A stretch of 64,000 nucleotides of DNA from Adineta ricciae (lineage: Eukaryota > Rotifera > Eurotatoria > Adinetida > Adinetidae), in the NCBI GenBank assembly GCA_905250025.1, contig CAJNOJ010000020.1, positions 1 through 64,000 on the forward strand, in the 5' to 3' direction. Below the pieces are notes generated by a model, which was not told where the DNA came from, made no database searches, and saw only the letters and a list, made by a program, of their open reading frames with translations. This document shows, piece by piece, positions 62,681 through 64,000 of this stretch (positions are counted from its first letter, which is position 1; every line of letters begins with the position of its first letter). The translations under genes were made by a program, and so were the position numbers.

Positions 62681-63708
62681 ATGTTATCAATAAGTTTATT
62701 ATTTGTTTGCGTTTCTACTTTGATTGGATATGTACATGGTGCAAATCAATGTGAAGCTTTTATTGATCTAACACTGATCATTGATTCATCGAATAGTGTA
62801 CCTGAAAACGATTTCGAACAAGGCAAAAATGCTCTGCTCGATCTTGTCAGTCGTCTCAATGTCGGTGCAGATAAAGCCGGTGTTGCTGTGTTGAACTTTG
62901 CATCAACAGTTTCGCTCAGTGCTAATACTGATGTATATGAATTCGATCGAACTGAATTACTCCAACAAATAGCCGCTCTACCACGATTGGCAACCAATAC
63001 GGCCACTGGCGAAGCTTTAGCTTTGGCAAAGACTTATTGTCAAAATCGTTGTCGACAAACGGCGCGCGCAGTTCCTCGAGTTTTTGTCATATTTACTGAT
63101 GGACACAGTAATACAGGTCGACCGCCCATACCAATTGCGAACGAAATACGTTCAAGTCCAATTGAAGGAACAATCTTTGCTGTTGGCATCGGAAACATCG
63201 GTCCCGATGGTAACAAAGAATTGTTAGGAATAACCGATGATGCCAACTATATCATGAATATCAATTCATATTTGGATTTGGCTCGTGTTACAAATGCTAT
63301 TACAGAAAAAATGTGCGAATTCCCTGCCTTTGTCCTGCCCGATACTACTATAGAATTTGCAGCACCATCAAATTCCAGCCGATATTACAAAATGCATACA
63401 GTAAAGAAAAATGCCTTTTTCGAAATCGAATTCAAAGACCAAGAAGGACAAGTACATATTTTCGTAGATTCTCTGCCTCATTCATTGATCTTTCGAACAT
63501 TTAGGCTGTGGTGTATACATCTACTACAAGTAAGAAACCGACTTCATACACATCAAAGAGCATGACAAGCCGTCGTAGTGCTAATGGCAAAAAGATCTTT
63601 ACAACGTTCGTGTCTGCTGATGCAAAGAATTTTTATTTTAGCGTCAAAGGTACGGCAAGAATGAATAAATCGCAGTTTATTGTACGTGTTCGTCCTGTTG
63701 AGTTTTGA
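62681..63708 (+). CDS. Secreted von Willebrand factor A-domain protein (two exons)
   Basis: I start at the ATG 62681 because it opens a clean signal peptide (MLSISLLFVCVSTLIGYVHG, cleavage before ANQC). A VWA domain follows at residues ~28-210. The metal-ion-dependent adhesion site is complete: DSSNS (DxSxS), the Thr in TNTATGEAL, and FTDGHSN. TIFAVGIGNIG is the usual late beta strand. A downstream module of ~100 residues, beta-rich by appearance, is split by a 41-bp intron at 63464-63504 (HIF + AVVYTSTTS) and ends FIVRVRPVEF. Such proteins bind collagen or other extracellular partners through a divalent metal. Cys residues before and after the VWA domain could pair. No EGF or collagen repeats are present, so it is not a typical matrilin or collagen. 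Confidence 0.85.
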
Positions 63709-63761
63709 AAGATGAATGAATAAAAAGTGCGAAATATTTTGAAGTTTATGTTCCAACACAA

Positions 63762-64000
63762 TTAGAAATATCTTTCTTCAACGAAAGTTAAAATAGATTG
63801 ACTTTCTCGTTGTGCATCGTCCAGTAATGTCTTTGCTGTTTCTAAATAAGTATTTCGTATAGTCTAAAATGAAACACATATGAACAATTTTCTTTGAAAG
63901 AATGTCTGTCAATTACAATGACCTGTGAATCACTGGTATCGTTATTATTGTCTAATAATGAAGAAGAAAGGAATTCCAGACGTTTGCATGCGCCATAGAC
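63762..64000 (-). CDS. 3' end of an unidentified gene (5' part beyond window)
   Basis: Two minus-strand exons join in frame across a short intron (donor CAG|GTCATT near 63921, acceptor ttttag near 63866). They encode YGACKRLEFLSSSLLDNNND, TSDSQ, then TIRNTYLETAKTLLDDAQRE and SQSILTFVEERYF, with a stop at 63762-63764. The tail is helical and acidic. I do not recognise the family. The coding sequence runs off the right edge. Confidence 0.6.

Noticed and set aside
1..64000. Mobile elements, CRISPR arrays, telomeric repeats, operons
   Set aside because: No transposase, reverse transcriptase, terminal repeats, spaced direct repeats or telomeric arrays were seen; intron-rich genes with separate promoters rule out a bacterial layout.

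Overview
The window is nuclear DNA of a small-genome animal. Genes are dense and on both strands, almost every one is cut by GT-AG introns of about 50-65 bp, intergenic DNA is AT-rich, and several products are animal-specific (a titin/kettin-like muscle protein, ST7, TFG, CPT1, CCDC180, a PLCL pseudo-phospholipase). The compact introns, the style of the proteins and several genes with a splice-acceptor-like site just before the ATG fit a rotifer, most likely a bdelloid. That placement is inference; no database was available.

Layout. 1-17257 (minus): the N-terminal ~17 kb of a giant sarcomeric-type protein, running off the left edge. It has about 20 I-set Ig domains, a 12-copy linker-motif array, a Gln-rich linker and a long disordered region built of a degenerate repeat. 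18784-23327 (minus): a PLCL/PRIP-type phospholipase C whose active-site residues are replaced. 23328-27692: a 4.4-kb gene-poor stretch with one doubtful fragment. 27693-28964 (minus): a tail-anchored syntaxin-like protein. 30236-32803 (minus): UTP14 of the small-subunit processome. 33192-35254 (minus): an atypical cytochrome P450. 35546-38952 (minus): ST7. 39769-41448 (minus): an unrecognised low-complexity, probably nuclear protein, divergent from CCDC180 (41906-48099, plus). 48353-49816 (plus): a peroxisomal D-amino-acid/D-aspartate oxidase. 50054-53915 (minus): carnitine palmitoyltransferase 1 with two alternative versions of one exon. 54459-55615 (minus): TFG. 55616-58573: a gene-poor stretch. 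58574-61894 (plus): a WS/DGAT-family acyltransferase. 62681-63708 (plus): a secreted VWA protein. 63762-64000 (minus): the 3' end of an unidentified gene.

The genes are not an operon and mostly serve unrelated cell functions. There is a loose lipid theme (CPT1, WS/DGAT, PLCL, P450, peroxisomal oxidase), but I see no evidence that it is more than chance. I found no transposon, CRISPR array, rRNA or convincing tRNA.

The strongest items for a second look are the mutually exclusive CPT1 exons, the complete active-site erosion in PLCL, two family-specific repeats of the giant Ig protein, and an 898-bp in-gene tandem duplication that includes nearly identical introns.
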